A stretch of DNA of 64,000 nucleotides from Pricia antarctica (GTDB taxonomy: Bacteria > Bacteroidota > Bacteroidia > Flavobacteriales > Flavobacteriaceae): assembly GCA_011050085.1 (NCBI GenBank), contig DRGL01000036.1, positions 113,850-177,849 of the forward strand, read 5' to 3'. Positions 27,198 to 36,307 of the stretch are shown here, one piece after another. The position numbers and the translations under genes are program-made. The notes under the pieces were generated by a model. The model was given only the letters and a program-made list of their open reading frames with translations. It was not told the DNA's origin and did not search any database. Each line of letters starts with the position of its first letter. The first letter of the stretch is position 1.

Positions 27198-28472
27198 TTA
27201 AAAAAGGTCATCACTGGTTATACTTTGAGTTCTTTTGCTGTAATTGATAGATCGCTTAACGAAGAAATCGCCATGTTTCGTACCGATAATCTCATCGTCG
27301 AACCATTCGGTCTCATTCAGTAAACTTTCATCTATATCGAAAACCTTGGCAACACCTATGCTGGCAAGGGAATTATTAAAACGGCTCTTGATAAATTCAT
27401 TGATAACAGCCTTGGGCAAGAAATCAACTTCACCTTTTTCAAAAATCCAGTCAACAATTTTACTTTCTGCCGTGAATGCATCGGTGCACATTTGCTGAAT
27501 CATGAGCGAGTGCTCAACATCGAACCAATCGGGATTCTCATTTTTTATAATCTTGATGATATCGATACCGAAATCCCCGTGTATCTGTTCTTCCTTAGAA
27601 GTTGCCTCCACGACATTCGAGATACCTTTCAAAACATTTTTATGCTTGTTGAAGGCCATAATAATCAAGAACTGTGAGAATAGCGACACATGTTCGATAA
27701 AAAGTGAGAACAACAATATTGACTCGGCATACTCACGATTATCCTCACTTTTTGAGTTTTTCAAAGCTGTCTCCAAGTACTGCACCCGTTTCATCATCAC
27801 CGGTTTTTTCTTAAGGTTCTTGAACTCTTGGTTCAGTCCTAGAATTTCGAGAAGATGTGAATAGGCATCGGCATGGCGCACTTCACTTTCCGCAAAAGTG
27901 GCACCTACAGATCCAATTTCGGGTTTGGGCATCTTATGATGGATATCGCCCCAAAAACTTTTGACCGCTACTTCGATTTGCGATATAGCGAGCATGGTAT
28001 TCTTGATTGCACTACGCTCAACTTCGGATAGTGAGGCTTTAAAATCCTGAATATCACTGGTAAAATTGAACTCCGAATGAATCCAATACGAGTGACGTAT
28101 CGCGGGAACATATTCGTATAGTTCAGGATACTCGTAAGGTTTTAAATTAATCCGCTTTTCAAAAATGTTGCTCTTTCTTTTTTTGGCCTGTTCGTTTCGA
28201 TACAGGATGTATGCTTTTGCCACCTCGAAAAACTCGCTTTCCATGAGTTTTTTCTCGACAAAATCCTGAACTTCCTCTACGGTAGGCGTATATGTATCAT
28301 CAACGTTCTTGCGCTCGAGAAGACCTTCGTAAACATTTTCCGAAATACGTTCGGCATCGGCAATACCTCCGAGTTCGACAGCCGTCATGGCTTTAAGAAT
28401 GGCGTTTGTAACTTTGTGTAAATGAAAGGGTTTGGTCGTAAAATCCCGTTTAATGACCTGGGTAATTTCCAT
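27198..28472 (-). CDS. nrdB: Ribonucleotide reductase small subunit with N-terminal ATP-cone (NrdB)
   Basis: 424 aa. Residues about 3-97 form an ATP-cone: VIKRDFTTKPFHLHKVTNAI, then TPTVEEVQDFVEKKLME and AKAYILYRNEQ. The ferritin-like radical subunit follows, with candidate metal ligands Glu167, Glu197 and His200 (ESEVRH), and Glu295 with His298 (EEQIH). Tyr204 lies four residues after His200, the position of the E. coli radical tyrosine. A cone fused to NrdB and absent from NrdA is the arrangement described for Leeuwenhoekiella blandensis RNR, where dATP shuts off activity through NrdB and the cofactor is a manganese pair. That cofactor is an inference here. Confidence 0.95.
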   Translation of the reverse strand: MEITQVIKRDFTTKPFHLHKVTNAILKAMTAVELGGIADAERISENVYEGLLERKNVDDTYTPTVEEVQDFVEKKLMESEFFEVAKAYILYRNEQAKKRKSNIFEKRINLKPYEYPELYEYVPAIRHSYWIHSEFNFTSDIQDFKASLSEVERSAIKNTMLAISQIEVAVKSFWGDIHHKMPKPEIGSVGATFAESEVRHADAYSHLLEILGLNQEFKNLKKKPVMMKRVQYLETALKNSKSEDNREYAESILLFSLFIEHVSLFSQFLIIMAFNKHKNVLKGISNVVEATSKEEQIHGDFGIDIIKIIKNENPDWFDVEHSLMIQQMCTDAFTAESKIVDWIFEKGEVDFLPKAVINEFIKSRFNNSLASIGVAKVFDIDESLLNETEWFDDEIIGTKHGDFFVKRSINYSKRTQSITSDDLF

Positions 28473-28919
28473 AGCAAATAGAATTAATTGTTTGTTTATC
28501 GGCAGAGTATAAAGGTCATAATTAATTAGCCTTAATCGTGAGAAATAAGTTTTTGTTTTTCCACAGGGTTATCAACAATGGGTAAAATTTGTAGGCTGAG
28601 CGGGGCTTGGGGATTGATGATAAATTGAAAAGAAAATTATTGCAAATTAACTTGCAATGGAAAGAAAAATTTGTTAACTGAGTAAGAAAATATAACAATG
28701 TTTTCAACACTCCCTACCAAAATTCACATTACGGTCGAAGGTTTAGATTAAGAAAGCCGAGTTAAGCAAAGTCGAAATAAGTATATCAATTCGAAATTAG
28801 AAATATCGTTATAAGATAACGTAAATACTCGTCATTTATAGAACACCAATTTCATCTAGACTTTGAAACCTAGAATTCGACTTCCAATGTATTCTGGAGA
28901 ATTTAAAATTCAAAAAAAA
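28473..28919. other. Intergenic region upstream of nrdB
   Basis: About 445 bp between the nrdB start and the HMG-CoA lyase stop on the same strand. It should contain the nrdBA promoter. A small inverted repeat TTGCAA...TTGCAA lies near 28640-28655. No clear NrdR box or TAnnTTTG element was recognised, and no gene. Confidence 0.5.
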
Positions 28920-29786
28920 TTAGTGATATTTTGAAAAAAGGTCAGTAGCCTTATTGAAGGAGGCTTCAAAAACCATCCAATTCACGCCTGAATCAACTTT
29001 AGCTGCCGTCATATACGATAACATTTTTTCAGTCGGCATATTGCCGACCAACTCGTCCTTGGCCATCGGACATCCGCCGAAACCCTGCACTGCACCGTCG
29101 AATCGGCGACAACCGGCACCGAAGGCAGCATGTATTTTTTCATACCATTGGGTAGGCGTAGAATGTAAATGCGCTCCGAATTCGATATTGGGATATTCGG
29201 GAATCATATGGGAAAAAAGATATTCTATATCTTCTGGAGTAGATGTACCTACCGTATCGGACAGCGAAAGAATTTTCACGCCCATACCGGCCAACTTTTC
29301 GGTCCACTCCCCCACTACCCCAACATCCCAAGGGTCTCCATATGGATTACCGAATCCCATTGAAATGTAGGTTACTACCTCTTTTCCGGACATGTCGGCA
29401 ATGTCCAATATTTCTTGTAGAATATCTATCGATTCCGATATCGTTTTATGGGTATTCCGCATTTGAAAGTTTTCGGAAATAGAAAAAGGGTAGCCCAAAT
29501 AATCGATTTCCGAATACTGGGATGCATCCTGTGCTCCACGAACATTGGCGACTATAGAGAGTAGTTTGCTTTTGGTTTTTGATAAATCTAAAAGGGAAAG
29601 TACCTCGGCCGTATCTACCATTTGAGGGATGGCCTTCGGAGAGACGAAACTTCCAAAATCTATAGTGTCAAAACCACAGCCCAGCAACGATTGAATGTAC
29701 TTCGCTTTCTCCTTTGCGGGAATAAAGGCTTTAATGCCTTGCATCGCATCACGGGGACATTCGATTAATTTTACTTTTTCGGACAT
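28920..29786 (-). CDS. Hydroxymethylglutaryl-CoA lyase
   Basis: 288 aa TIM-barrel of the DRE-TIM/HMGL family. The start KVKLIECPRDAMQGIKAFIPAKEK replaces the usual ECPRDGxQ with ECPRDAMQ. Metal- and substrate-site segments are ISMGFGNPYGDPW, LSDTVGTSTPEDIEYLF, and FGAHLHSTP with the metal histidines. The signature GGCPMAKDELVGNMPTE carries the catalytic Cys. It cleaves HMG-CoA to acetoacetate and acetyl-CoA in leucine degradation. The LysE gene lies 30 bp upstream on the same strand, so both may share a transcript. No other leucine-catabolism genes are adjacent. Confidence 0.9.
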   Translation of the reverse strand: MSEKVKLIECPRDAMQGIKAFIPAKEKAKYIQSLLGCGFDTIDFGSFVSPKAIPQMVDTAEVLSLLDLSKTKSKLLSIVANVRGAQDASQYSEIDYLGYPFSISENFQMRNTHKTISESIDILQEILDIADMSGKEVVTYISMGFGNPYGDPWDVGVVGEWTEKLAGMGVKILSLSDTVGTSTPEDIEYLFSHMIPEYPNIEFGAHLHSTPTQWYEKIHAAFGAGCRRFDGAVQGFGGCPMAKDELVGNMPTEKMLSYMTAAKVDSGVNWMVFEASFNKATDLFSKYH

Positions 29787-29816
29787 GGAGATGTACAGAT
29801 TTGTCCAAAATTAATA

Positions 29817-30443
29817 CTATTTACCGGATAGCAAAAGATAGAGCGCAATGGCCACAAAAACCACAATCTGTAACCATTTTAGAACAGGACCGATACGCTT
29901 ATTGTTTACCAAGGCTTTTGATAAACTTCCCGATAAGATGGCTATTCCACAAAAAATTAGCGCAGAAACGAACATAAACAATAAACCGAGTATGTAGAAT
30001 TGCCACACGGTACTCATGGTTTGACTGAACAAAAATCCGGGGAAAAAGGCCAAAAAGAAAATGGTCACCTTTGGGTTGAGCACGTTCATAATAAAGCCCT
30101 GCTTAAATAATTGCCACAAACCTTTTTTGTCCCCATTTTCACTTGAAATGTCCAGCGTCGAATCGCTACGGAATACTGCGCACGCCAGATAAAGCAAGTA
30201 CGCGGCACCAAGAACTTTGATACCAAAAAACAAGGTATCGCTCTGCCGTATTATTATGGAAACGCCAAATGCTAAAAGTGAAGTATGTACCAAGCAGCCC
30301 GATAGAAGTCCCGCCGTAGTGATTAATCCATATTTCTTGCCGTTCGCCAAACTTTGGGTCAATACGTAAATATTATCCGGTCCGGGAGATATGGCCAACG
30401 CGGCGGTCGCGAGGCAAAAAGCGTAAAGGGTATCGTAATTCAA
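29817..30443 (-). CDS. LysE/RhtB-family amino acid exporter
   Basis: 208 aa, six hydrophobic helices. The family motif SPGPDNIYVLTQSL (residues about 19-32) is intact, followed by GKKYGLITTAGLLSGCLVHTS and LNPKVTIFFLAFFPGF, both characteristic. It is predicted to export an amino acid or related metabolite across the inner membrane. Being 30 bp upstream of HMG-CoA lyase, a branched-chain amino acid or homoserine-type substrate is possible but not shown. Confidence 0.88.
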   Translation of the reverse strand: MNYDTLYAFCLATAALAISPGPDNIYVLTQSLANGKKYGLITTAGLLSGCLVHTSLLAFGVSIIIRQSDTLFFGIKVLGAAYLLYLACAVFRSDSTLDISSENGDKKGLWQLFKQGFIMNVLNPKVTIFFLAFFPGFLFSQTMSTVWQFYILGLLFMFVSALIFCGIAILSGSLSKALVNNKRIGPVLKWLQIVVFVAIALYLLLSGK

Positions 30444-30585
30444 GGTATAGCTTCCTAATTTATCTTTTCTTTTGTCTCTAAATTCGGATTAATGGCCAAT
30501 TTTATATATGCCAATGTTAAGACAGTGTCAAAGTAAAGGTACTTTTTCATATCTTGTCCGGAAACCATTAGAAATCTTGTAAATC

Positions 30586-31011
30586 ATGAAACCATTTTAC
30601 AAAGCCATTATTCTATTCATTGTCTTCCTATCTTTGACCCTAGTATCTTTCAATTGGAAGGATATAAGATCGGATAAAACAGAAATGACCATGCAACAAG
30701 ATAGCGTTCTTCGCCACGTAGTGATGTTTAAATTTAAAGAAGGTACCGCAAAAGAGGATATCGACGAAGTACAGGAAGCTTTTAGTGCCTTGCCTTCCAA
30801 AATTTCGCAGATTCAATCGTACGAATGGGGTACTAATAATAGCCCAGAGGGACTTGATAAGGGATTTACCCATATATTCTTCTTGACGTTCAATAGCGAG
30901 GAAGACCGAGCCATTTATCTTCCGCACCCTGACCACAAGGCGTTCGGTGACATTCTTGGGCCTCATTTGGATGATGTACTAGTACTTGATTACTGGTCTA
31001 GTAAAGAATAG
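30586..31011 (+). CDS. Dabb (stress-response alpha/beta barrel) protein with membrane anchor or signal
   Basis: 141 aa. Residues 1-25 (MKPFYKAIILFIVFLSLTLV) are a hydrophobic anchor or uncleaved signal. Residues about 43-140 match the Dabb ferredoxin-like domain: VLRHVVMFKFKEGTAKEDIDE, ALPSKISQIQSYEWGTNNSPEGLDKGFTHIFFLTF and YLPHPDHKAFGDILGPHLDDVLVLDYW. Such domains dimerise and are of varied or unknown function. The export signal suggests a periplasmic location. It is a single gene between divergent LysE and convergent pyrD. Confidence 0.82.
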   Translation: MKPFYKAIILFIVFLSLTLVSFNWKDIRSDKTEMTMQQDSVLRHVVMFKFKEGTAKEDIDEVQEAFSALPSKISQIQSYEWGTNNSPEGLDKGFTHIFFLTFNSEEDRAIYLPHPDHKAFGDILGPHLDDVLVLDYWSSKE

Positions 31012-31178
31012 GTAATTCAAAAGACGATAGGGAATGTGCTTTACATGGTCCTTATTGAGAATTACACTTTTTTGTTTGGCTATTTAGTATTTGAATTCCT
31101 TTCGCTTTTAAGGTTTCTTTGCACTTAGATTGAGCTTTGACCTGGAAAAGAATATTCAGAGCTTTAGCTAAGACAGTC

Positions 31179-32228
31179 CTAATTTAGACCTTCATATCTT
31201 TGCAAGATTGCCCTATTGATATTTTTGACCAAACTTGGACCTTCGTAGATAAATCCTGTATATAACTGGATTAAATCAGCGCCAGCATCCAATTTTTCCA
31301 ATACATCCTCAGGGGAATGAATTCCTCCTACCCCAATAATCGGAAAGGCTTTATTACTTTTTTCCGATAAAAAACGAATCACCGCTGTACTACGTTTGGT
31401 CAGAGGTTTTCCACTCAAGCCACCTATTTCCTTTGTCTGCACGGTATCCGATTTCAAATGTTCTCGTTCAATAGTCGTGTTGGTGGCGATTACCCCATCA
31501 ATTTTAGTGATTTTGACGATTTCAATAATATCCAAAAGCTGATCATCTGTTAAATCCGGGGCGATTTTTAGCAGGATAGGCTTTTCTGGAATAGATTGTT
31601 TTATAGCATTTACCGCGTTGCGATCTTTCAATTGGCGTAGCAGTGCCGCCAACGGTTCTTTATCTTGAAGTTCACGTAGACCAGGCGTATTCGGGGAGCT
31701 GACATTTACAACAAAATAGTCAACGTGTTCAAAAAGTGCATCAAAACAAATTAAATAGTCGTTTACTGCATCGATATTCGGCGTGACTTTATTCTTACCG
31801 ATGTTACCCCCTACCAGAACACGATGCTTTTTTTTCAAACGCTTGACGGCATCGAAAACACCTTGATTATTGAAACCCATGCGGTTAATAATAGCTTGGT
31901 CTGGCTTAAGGCGAAACAATCGTTTTTTAGGATTTCCTCTCTGTGGTTTGGGAGTCAGGGTACCAATTTCCACAAAACCAAATCCGAAATCGGAGAGTTC
32001 ATTATAGAGTTTGGCGTCTTTGTCGAAACCCGCGGCCAGTCCGACAGGATTTTTAAATCGGATACCAAAGACCTCCCGTTCCAAACGTTTATCCTCTATG
32101 GTATACATCCTCCTAAAAATACCGGAGAATCCAAAGTTCGAAAGAAAATGGACAATTGAAAACGTCAGGTGATGGGCACGTTCGGCGTCAAACAAAAAAA
32201 GGAATGGGCGGACAAAAGTTTTGTACAT
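31179..32228 (-). CDS. pyrD: Dihydroorotate dehydrogenase, quinone-dependent (class 2)
   Basis: 349 aa from ATG at 32228 ([23 protein letters not shown]); an in-frame ATG three codons upstream is less like the family. The N-terminal two-helix membrane-binding arm marks class 2. The FMN barrel shows [55 protein letters not shown] and the catalytic serine in [40 protein letters not shown] binds the FMN phosphate. It oxidises dihydroorotate to orotate in pyrimidine synthesis, passing electrons to menaquinone at the inner membrane. No other pyr genes are adjacent. Confidence 0.96.
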   Translation of the reverse strand: MYKTFVRPFLFLFDAERAHHLTFSIVHFLSNFGFSGIFRRMYTIEDKRLEREVFGIRFKNPVGLAAGFDKDAKLYNELSDFGFGFVEIGTLTPKPQRGNPKKRLFRLKPDQAIINRMGFNNQGVFDAVKRLKKKHRVLVGGNIGKNKVTPNIDAVNDYLICFDALFEHVDYFVVNVSSPNTPGLRELQDKEPLAALLRQLKDRNAVNAIKQSIPEKPILLKIAPDLTDDQLLDIIEIVKITKIDGVIATNTTIEREHLKSDTVQTKEIGGLSGKPLTKRSTAVIRFLSEKSNKAFPIIGVGGIHSPEDVLEKLDAGADLIQLYTGFIYEGPSLVKNINRAILQRYEGLN

Positions 32229-32331
32229 AGGCGACAAAGTGATTTTGCCAAAAGTACGAACTTTAAAAAAAAATGCGCTTCTTTGATTAGAAGTTAATAG
32301 GGATTAGAAATATTATCTTATGAGCTTAGCA

Positions 32332-32778
32332 TTATTCCGGATCAATACTATCACGGTACACTTTTGGAACTACGGAAATAGGCTGACGAATCGCCGCCTT
32401 ACAAAGTTGAAGGTATCGTTCGTACTGTTTAGGATTGAATTCAGATAGGAGCTTCTTATCGCTGTCATACGATGCCTTAACGATTTTCTGTTGTAAAACC
32501 TTATACTTGTCCGCAAGCTTAATTAGCTCTTCTTCGGTACTTTGAGGATGCGAGGCCAGCAGTTTTTCGATTTGTTCATTAAGGCTTTTAGTCTCAACGT
32601 CGAGTTCGCCCTGCAAAGTTTCTAAAATCATCATTTGTGCTTCGTTCAGTTGAAACACCCTAACCATAGTTTCGGCATTTTTTCCGCCGATATCAAGTGT
32701 ACAGACCTGTGCTTGTAACGCGCCAGTGAAAAATAGTAGCAAAATAACATACTTGGCCAACAATTTTTTAAAAGACAT
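32332..32778 (-). CDS. Small exported helical protein of unknown function
   Basis: 148 aa. The N-terminus MSFKKLLAKYVILLLFFTGALQAQ is a cleavable signal peptide. The mature part is strongly helical, with coiled-coil character around residues 55-105 (LQGELDVETKSLNEQIEKLL, EEELIKLADKYKVLQQKIVKA) and ends FNPKQYERYLQLCKAAIRQP. The layout of a short signal plus a helical hairpin with an F/L-xPxQ...RY motif recalls Spy/CpxP-like periplasmic proteins, but no firm family match can be claimed. The gene stands alone 103 bp upstream of pyrD. Confidence 0.65.
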   Translation of the reverse strand: MSFKKLLAKYVILLLFFTGALQAQVCTLDIGGKNAETMVRVFQLNEAQMMILETLQGELDVETKSLNEQIEKLLASHPQSTEEELIKLADKYKVLQQKIVKASYDSDKKLLSEFNPKQYERYLQLCKAAIRQPISVVPKVYRDSIDPE

Positions 32779-33244
32779 TGGGTTTATTTTAGGGATGCAC
32801 TAGTGTTTAAACGTAATTTTTAGATAATAGTATATTTCAGATGACGCTTGTTCGGGTTTCTACTTCCTCTTTTAGTATGAAATTTTACGGTAGCTCCGTT
32901 CGAATTTAAAATCGAAAAAAGCTAATATCTGCAGTCGAAATACAAGTCAAACGGAATTTTATACTAAAAGAACAGGCCAAGAAAAGTATCGTTTGCAAGC
33001 TTTTTAGGTTTTAGCAAATGACAACATAAGCTTAAAAAACCCTTAATTCTTGATGTTCAAAATGTCGCTCAACTTATAGAACCTACTATTTCGATGAACT
33101 CTGTTATCGAAAAGCTGCTTCGATCATTCATAACTGATCTTACCAGTAGATTAGACGAGAGAAGTAAAGTTAACGCACATAGGTGTAATAGTTGCCTAAA
33201 ATGTTCAGAACCATAGTCTTATTTTACATAATTCAAAATTATAT
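32779..33244. other. Intergenic region between two minus-strand genes
   Basis: About 465 bp. An imperfect inverted repeat is present: CTTTTAGTATGAAATT near 32870-32886 pairs with AATTTTATACTAAAAG near 32955-32971. A 40-codon plus-strand reading (33094-33216) was seen but has no supporting similarity. The region should contain the promoter for the small exported helical protein. Confidence 0.45.
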
Positions 33245-33248
33245 AAGC

Positions 33249-33281
33249 AAAAAGGCCACCTTTATATGGTAGCCTTTTTAA
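33249..33281 (-). terminator. Intrinsic terminator of the large TonB-dependent receptor gene
   Basis: AAAAAGGC.ACC pairs with GGT.GCCTTTTT with one mismatch around a short A/T loop. Read on the minus strand it ends in a T tract and lies 20-52 bp after the receptor stop codon. Confidence 0.75.
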
Positions 33282-33300
33282 TCCCATTAGTATGTTTATA

Positions 33301-36159
33301 CTATTTCAACGTAAGGTTTAATCTGGCGAATAAGTATCGCCCTCCAACACCAAACTGCTGAGCTCTTCGTGACCAATCGAAACGACCGTCGCTGCGGTTG
33401 CCGTATTGATCAAAAGCACGCTCGGGATAAATATCAAACAAGTTATTGGCACCTACAGTTAGGGTAACTGCATCGGTGAATTTGTATCCCACGGATAAGT
33501 CGGTCACAATTCTTGGGTCAAATACTTGTTGGTTCGCTATGACCGTGGTCGCTTCAGTTACTTCACCGAAATAAACATTTCGTAAGAAAAACACCAACTT
33601 ATCGGAGGTTAAGCTGTTCGATAAATTCACTTTCGCCCTAGGAACAGCTTGTTCTAGATATACTCTACTATCTTCAGGAAAATACGTGTCTACCAAGCCG
33701 GCATTCGTCAAAACGGCAGAAGCATTGATATCACCAATCTGGTTTGTTCTAGAAAACGTACCTGCCAAATCGGACTTTAACCTCCAGTTTGTGCCTAGAT
33801 TGGCGTTATGCGTCAGTACCACATCTAGTCCCCTTGATTCTGTATTTATAGCATTTGCAAAGAAAGAAGCAGCTGTTGCATTGGCCTGTCTAAGCAAATT
33901 ATCAAGTTCAGTACCCGTACCCGGACCTTCAAACTGCCCAGTATAAACGACTCTGTCATCGATTTCAACATAATACCCATCAAGCGTAAGGGTTAGATTG
34001 GCATCAGGAATTTGTACGGTCAAGCCTAAACTGACGCTTTTGGAAGTTTCTTCCTTAAGATCCGGAATACCCAAAAGATTGGCCGCTCGACTATCGTTGG
34101 CGAATGTCCCAACTTCCTGTGGATTACCGTCTTGATCAAATATCGTAGATGTCGAGTTGAAATTTATCTGGTGCAATGATGGTGCCCTGAAACCCGTATT
34201 GGCAGCACCCCTTATGTTAATGTTGTCGGTAATCTTATAGCGGGTCGATAGTTTGAAATTAATGGTCGAACCAAAATCGCTATAGTTTTCAAAACGAGAT
34301 GCAAAGCTCAAAAGGAATTTTTCGGATAAATCCGCTTCCAAATCCAAATATCCCGCCACACTACTACGTCCTCTCGAGAGTTCGTTGCTAGGGGCAAATC
34401 CCGGGAATACCTGAGATCCACCAGGCCTGCTATTACCAAAGAAATCTTGGGAGGCTTGTTGGGAAGCCAAAGTAATTCGTTGTCCGTTGGCCGTATATTG
34501 AGCGTATGAAGGCTCTTCACCTGCTTGAATATCATAATTTTCAGTACGATACTCAGCACCGAAGGCAACGTTCAATCCCGACATAACATCGTCGAAATAC
34601 TGGGTAACATCTAAGTTGGCCGTATTTTGTGCAAATGAAAATCCACCGGCATCGAAAATAGTCGGGGAAGCCCTTTGCAACGAGGCGTTATAGGTATTTC
34701 CAATAGTATAAATAAAAGCGTTACGACCGTAGGTATTGCTCAAATCAACGTCCCAATCGCCTACTTTCCCCTTTATCCCTACAGACAAGGATTGATCTTT
34801 GATATTGGAATTGATTTCCGGTAAAAATCCATTAACGTATGCTGGAGTATAGGTACGACTTTGATTCGGTAATCTGTAAAAACCAGCAGAATTACCTGTT
34901 CTCGAGCTTAATCCGGCGAAGGAATAGACCTCGGTGCCATTGTCATCCAAAGGCAAGGAAAAATTAGCGAAAAAGCGTCCACCACGCAGTGCCGATTGCC
35001 CCACACGCATATTGTAATCGCTACGTTGTTGGCCTCTAGCCGCAAGCTCCGCTTCCGTTGCATCCGCCGAGAGAATAGGTTGTAAATCTTCTTTGGTGGT
35101 AGCCCCGTTTAAGTTAATACCGGCTTGATTGGCATATTGAATGACATCCGCCACATCATCATCCAACAAATTGGATAGGTCATAGCCGTCGTTTCCGGCA
35201 AAACGTTCGACCACATTGTACTGGTTAAAAACAGTGCCTTCCCACTCCTTCATCCGACTATAATCTTGACGTACGTCAAAATCACCCGAGAGATTTAAAA
35301 AACCCCCATTATCACCCAAAGGAACACCGTAACTGGCGGCCACGTTGGTCGATTCGCCATCAACACCTCCTGTCTGGTCATTGGCATTTTTGGTGAAATT
35401 CGCACCCGTAGTCACAGAAGTATTCAATTCATTGACACTTCTGTTCAACACAATGTTAATGACACCGGCGATGGCGTCAGATCCATATTGAGCGGCTGCA
35501 CCATCACGTAAAACCTCGATACGCTGAATGGCAGCAGCGGGAATCGCATTTAAATCAGTTCCCACACTACCCCGGCCAAAGGTACCGTTCACGTTAATCA
35601 GTGACGAATTATGACGTCTTTTACCATTGATCAGAACCAAAACTTGATCCGGACCCAAACCTCGCAATGAGGCGGGATCGATATGGTCGGTACCATCTGA
35701 AATGGTTTGGGTATTCGAGGTAAATGAAGGAGCTACATAATTTAAAATCTGGTTTAGGTTGACCTGGGGACCCACGCTATTCAGCTCTTTCATGTCGATA
35801 ACATCGACCGGTACCGCACTTTCGACCGCAGTACGATTCGGTGCTCGCGATCCAATGATGACTACTTCGGACAAGGCTACACCAGATGCCAGTTGTATGC
35901 TCATCTCGCCTGCTTCGGCAATTACTTCTTTGGTTTCGAATCCAATATAAGAGACCATTAAAGCATCGCCTACCTCGGCATTTATTGAAAAATTACCATC
36001 GAAATCTGTTGTGGCACCCGTTGTGGTGCCTTTAACTACTACAGAAGCTCCGGGTAAAGGTGCTCCCTCGTCATCTAATACGATTCCCGTAATTTGGGCG
36101 CTGGCAAGACCAACCACTCCAAAAAATAGAACCAAAATCATTAAGTACTTTGTTTTCAT
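33301..36159 (-). CDS. TonB-dependent outer-membrane receptor
   Basis: 952 aa. The signal peptide (MKTKYLMILVLFFGVVGLASAQ) is followed by a carboxypeptidase-regulatory-like domain (ITGIVLDDEGAPLPGASVVVKG, residues about 23-100), a plug (residues about 118-235: GPQVNLNQILNYVAPSF, SLRGLGPDQVLVLINGKRRH, IEVLRDGAAAQYGSDAIAGVINIVL) and a long beta-barrel ending in VGGRYLFARLNLTLK. The TonB box region is not obvious. No SusD partner lies beside it, so it is not a typical glycan SusCD pair. It is divergent from pepT, leaving peptide uptake possible; the ligand is unknown. Confidence 0.92.
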   Translation of the reverse strand: MKTKYLMILVLFFGVVGLASAQITGIVLDDEGAPLPGASVVVKGTTTGATTDFDGNFSINAEVGDALMVSYIGFETKEVIAEAGEMSIQLASGVALSEVVIIGSRAPNRTAVESAVPVDVIDMKELNSVGPQVNLNQILNYVAPSFTSNTQTISDGTDHIDPASLRGLGPDQVLVLINGKRRHNSSLINVNGTFGRGSVGTDLNAIPAAAIQRIEVLRDGAAAQYGSDAIAGVINIVLNRSVNELNTSVTTGANFTKNANDQTGGVDGESTNVAASYGVPLGDNGGFLNLSGDFDVRQDYSRMKEWEGTVFNQYNVVERFAGNDGYDLSNLLDDDVADVIQYANQAGINLNGATTKEDLQPILSADATEAELAARGQQRSDYNMRVGQSALRGGRFFANFSLPLDDNGTEVYSFAGLSSRTGNSAGFYRLPNQSRTYTPAYVNGFLPEINSNIKDQSLSVGIKGKVGDWDVDLSNTYGRNAFIYTIGNTYNASLQRASPTIFDAGGFSFAQNTANLDVTQYFDDVMSGLNVAFGAEYRTENYDIQAGEEPSYAQYTANGQRITLASQQASQDFFGNSRPGGSQVFPGFAPSNELSRGRSSVAGYLDLEADLSEKFLLSFASRFENYSDFGSTINFKLSTRYKITDNINIRGAANTGFRAPSLHQINFNSTSTIFDQDGNPQEVGTFANDSRAANLLGIPDLKEETSKSVSLGLTVQIPDANLTLTLDGYYVEIDDRVVYTGQFEGPGTGTELDNLLRQANATAASFFANAINTESRGLDVVLTHNANLGTNWRLKSDLAGTFSRTNQIGDINASAVLTNAGLVDTYFPEDSRVYLEQAVPRAKVNLSNSLTSDKLVFFLRNVYFGEVTEATTVIANQQVFDPRIVTDLSVGYKFTDAVTLTVGANNLFDIYPERAFDQYGNRSDGRFDWSRRAQQFGVGGRYLFARLNLTLK

Positions 36160-36307
36160 AATGTGTTTGTTTGAGTTTATTTCAATGTTGTAAATTAGGT
36201 AAATATTATGTTAATACGTAAGAAAACAGCCAAAAAGAATATGTCGGATGACAGACAAACATCCGTATTATCTTCGATTTCGTACTTTTATTTCAAATTT
36301 AAATTAC

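Noticed and set aside
28522..28710. 62-codon minus-strand reading upstream of nrdB
   Set aside because: A/T-driven hydrophobic reading with no start context; likely chance.
33094..33216. 40-codon plus-strand reading with CNSC motif
   Set aside because: Length is within chance expectation and nothing supports translation.
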